A stretch of 64,000 bases of DNA, taken from assembly GCF_002101555.1 (NCBI RefSeq), contig NZ_LQOL01000050.1:107427-171426 (forward strand), written 5' to 3'. Of the stretch, positions 63,130-64,000 are shown piece after piece (positions within the stretch are counted from its first letter, which is position 1; every line of letters begins with the position of its first letter). The notes beneath the pieces were generated by a model, which did no database searches, was not told the origin of the DNA, and worked only from the letters and a program-made list of their open reading frames with translations. This stretch comes from Mycolicibacterium canariasense (GTDB lineage: Bacteria > Actinomycetota > Actinomycetes > Mycobacteriales > Mycobacteriaceae). A program made the position numbers and the translations under genes.

Positions 63130-63981
63130 TCAGGCCGCGGTTGCGACTGGTGTGTGGAGCAGTTCGAACTCTATCGGGGTGAGCCTGCCGAGGGCGCGTT
63201 GGCGCCGGCGGCGGTGGTAGGTCCGCTCGATCCAGATGACGATCGCCATCCGGAGTTCGGCGCGGGTTGTCCAGCGTCGTCGGTCCAGGACGTTGCGTTG
63301 CAACAGGGCGAAGAACGACTCCATGGCTGCGTTGTCTCCGCAGGCACCGACACGGCCCATCGATCCGTGTAATCCGTTGTGTGACAGCGCGTGGACGAAC
63401 TTTCGCGATCGAAACTGGCTACCCCTGTCGGAGTGGACAATCGCCGCAACCGGTGAGCGCAGCGCCACAGCGTGGTCCAGCGCCGCCACGGCCAACGACG
63501 ACTTCATTCGGGAGTCGATCGAGTAGCCGACAATCCGGTTGGAGTAGACGTCTTTGATGGCGCAGAGGTAGAGCTTGCCTTCATCGGTGCGGTGCTCGGT
63601 GATGTCGGCCAGCCAGACCTGGTTGGGAGCGTGGGCGCTGAACTGACGTTGCACGAGGTCGTCATGCACGGGCGGCCCGGATCGGCGGTTCAGCCCTCGC
63701 TTCTTGGCGAAGATCGACCAGATCCGTTCCTGGGAACACAGCCGTGCGACACGGTTCTCGCTGGCGGTGATCCCGCGCCCAGGCAACTCATCAGCGATGA
63801 ACCGGTACCCGAAAGCGGGATCATCAGCGTGGATCTCGCGAGCCGCGTTGATCAGGTGCGCGTCGTCCCAATCCCGCTGTGACAGCGGTGCTTTGCGCCA
63901 CTTGTAGAACGCCTGGGTGGAGAGAGCAATGATCAGAACCTGTGGATGAGCCTCGGCGAGGCGGCGTGAAAGTGGGCGCAC
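63130..63981 (-). CDS. IS3-family transposase (OrfB, integrase core)
   Basis: 283 residues to the GTG at 63981. OrfB-like N-terminal domain (AFYKWRKAPLSQRDWDDAHLINAAREIHADDPAFGYRFIADEL) and rve catalytic core with the DDE set: Asp in VWLADITEH, Asp in VHSDRGSQF, and Glu in NAAMESFFALLQ. In IS3 elements OrfB is usually made by a -1 frameshift from OrfA, which would be further right, outside the window. All catalytic residues are intact, so it may be active. Confidence 0.92.
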   Translation of the reverse strand: MRPLSRRLAEAHPQVLIIALSTQAFYKWRKAPLSQRDWDDAHLINAAREIHADDPAFGYRFIADELPGRGITASENRVARLCSQERIWSIFAKKRGLNRRSGPPVHDDLVQRQFSAHAPNQVWLADITEHRTDEGKLYLCAIKDVYSNRIVGYSIDSRMKSSLAVAALDHAVALRSPVAAIVHSDRGSQFRSRKFVHALSHNGLHGSMGRVGACGDNAAMESFFALLQRNVLDRRRWTTRAELRMAIVIWIERTYHRRRRQRALGRLTPIEFELLHTPVATAA

Positions 63982-64000
63982 CTTCCCGAGGATGATCTGA

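Larger units (their letters stand above)
54850..64000. mobile_element. accessory genomic island (left end; right end beyond window)
   Basis: Starts at the tRNA-Pro scar. The content (Fic, MmpL-type, two TetR systems, hypothetical genes, IS3 element) lacks the core-genome order seen to the left, and spacers are longer and visibly less GC-rich. No integrase was found in the window. The boundary on the right is unknown. Confidence 0.65.
63093..64000 (-). mobile_element. IS3-family insertion sequence (right part; truncated by window)
   Basis: Consists of the OrfB transposase and a likely right end; the left end and OrfA are beyond 64000. It sits in the accessory island. Confidence 0.7.

Overview
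The window is high-GC actinobacterial chromosome. Gene content and order point to a rapidly growing Mycobacterium (Mycolicibacterium): aspartokinase-asd, a complete ergothioneine operon egtABCDE, PknH_C-like and DUF4185 secreted proteins, and the block RDD / SpoIIM / DUF58 / MoxR / DUF4350 / DUF4129 / membrane protein / YqeY. From memory this is the order of the M. tuberculosis Rv3709c-Rv3688c region and its M. smegmatis counterpart. No database search was possible, so family names rest on motifs, length, recalled sequences and context.

Layout. (1) 1-8.8 kb, nitrogen scavenging: a leftward operon-like run of ammonium transporter, type III glutamine synthetase, the three split glutamate-synthase-like subunits (amidotransferase, GXGXG, FMN) and a sarcosine-oxidase-like FAD enzyme cut by the window edge. 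A divergent NCS1 purine/cytosine-type permease follows. The set resembles the gamma-glutamylmethylamide / N-methylglutamate route for methylated amines. (2) 8.9-12.3 kb, amide use: a cytosolic AmiC-like ligand-binding protein, a MarR regulator, a formamidase/acetamidase and an FmdB zinc ribbon. (3) 12.2-30.8 kb, conserved core: a nitroreductase carrying an in-frame 27-bp tandem repeat, ask-asd, secreted or lipoprotein genes, a GH13 enzyme, egtABCDE, an acyl-CoA dehydrogenase, two methyltransferases and a GCS2-like ligase. (4) 30.9-40.3 kb, regulators paired with enzymes or transporters: PadR; PadR/MBL/carotenoid oxygenase around an almost perfect 34-bp palindrome; a CPA2 antiporter; a secreted Lys-Asp-Ala-Thr-Gly-Thr repeat protein; TetR/MFS pump. 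(5) 40.3-54.5 kb, core again: the MoxR block, YqeY, AnsP-like permease, a soluble Ser/Thr kinase, a GGDEF protein, SPW membrane protein, a decayed ImmA/IrrE-like peptidase, an MmyB-type regulator and a limonene-epoxide-hydrolase-like protein. (6) 54.8-64.0 kb, an accessory island: it begins at a 3' fragment of tRNA-Pro(CGG), probably an attachment scar, and holds a Fic protein with a three-copy operator array, an MmpL-type RND protein with a divergent TetR, a second TetR with a ferritin-like diiron protein, a membrane protein and an IS3-family element running off the window.

Functionally the left third is about taking up and using reduced nitrogen (ammonium, methylated amines, amides, nucleobases). 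The middle makes amino-acid precursors and the redox thiol ergothioneine. The right end is a horizontally acquired segment. The most unusual signals are the 27-bp coding repeat whose core also occurs in the amt-glutamine synthetase spacer, the palindromic PadR operator, the operator array before fic, and the tRNA-Pro scar with nearby 10-bp repeats.
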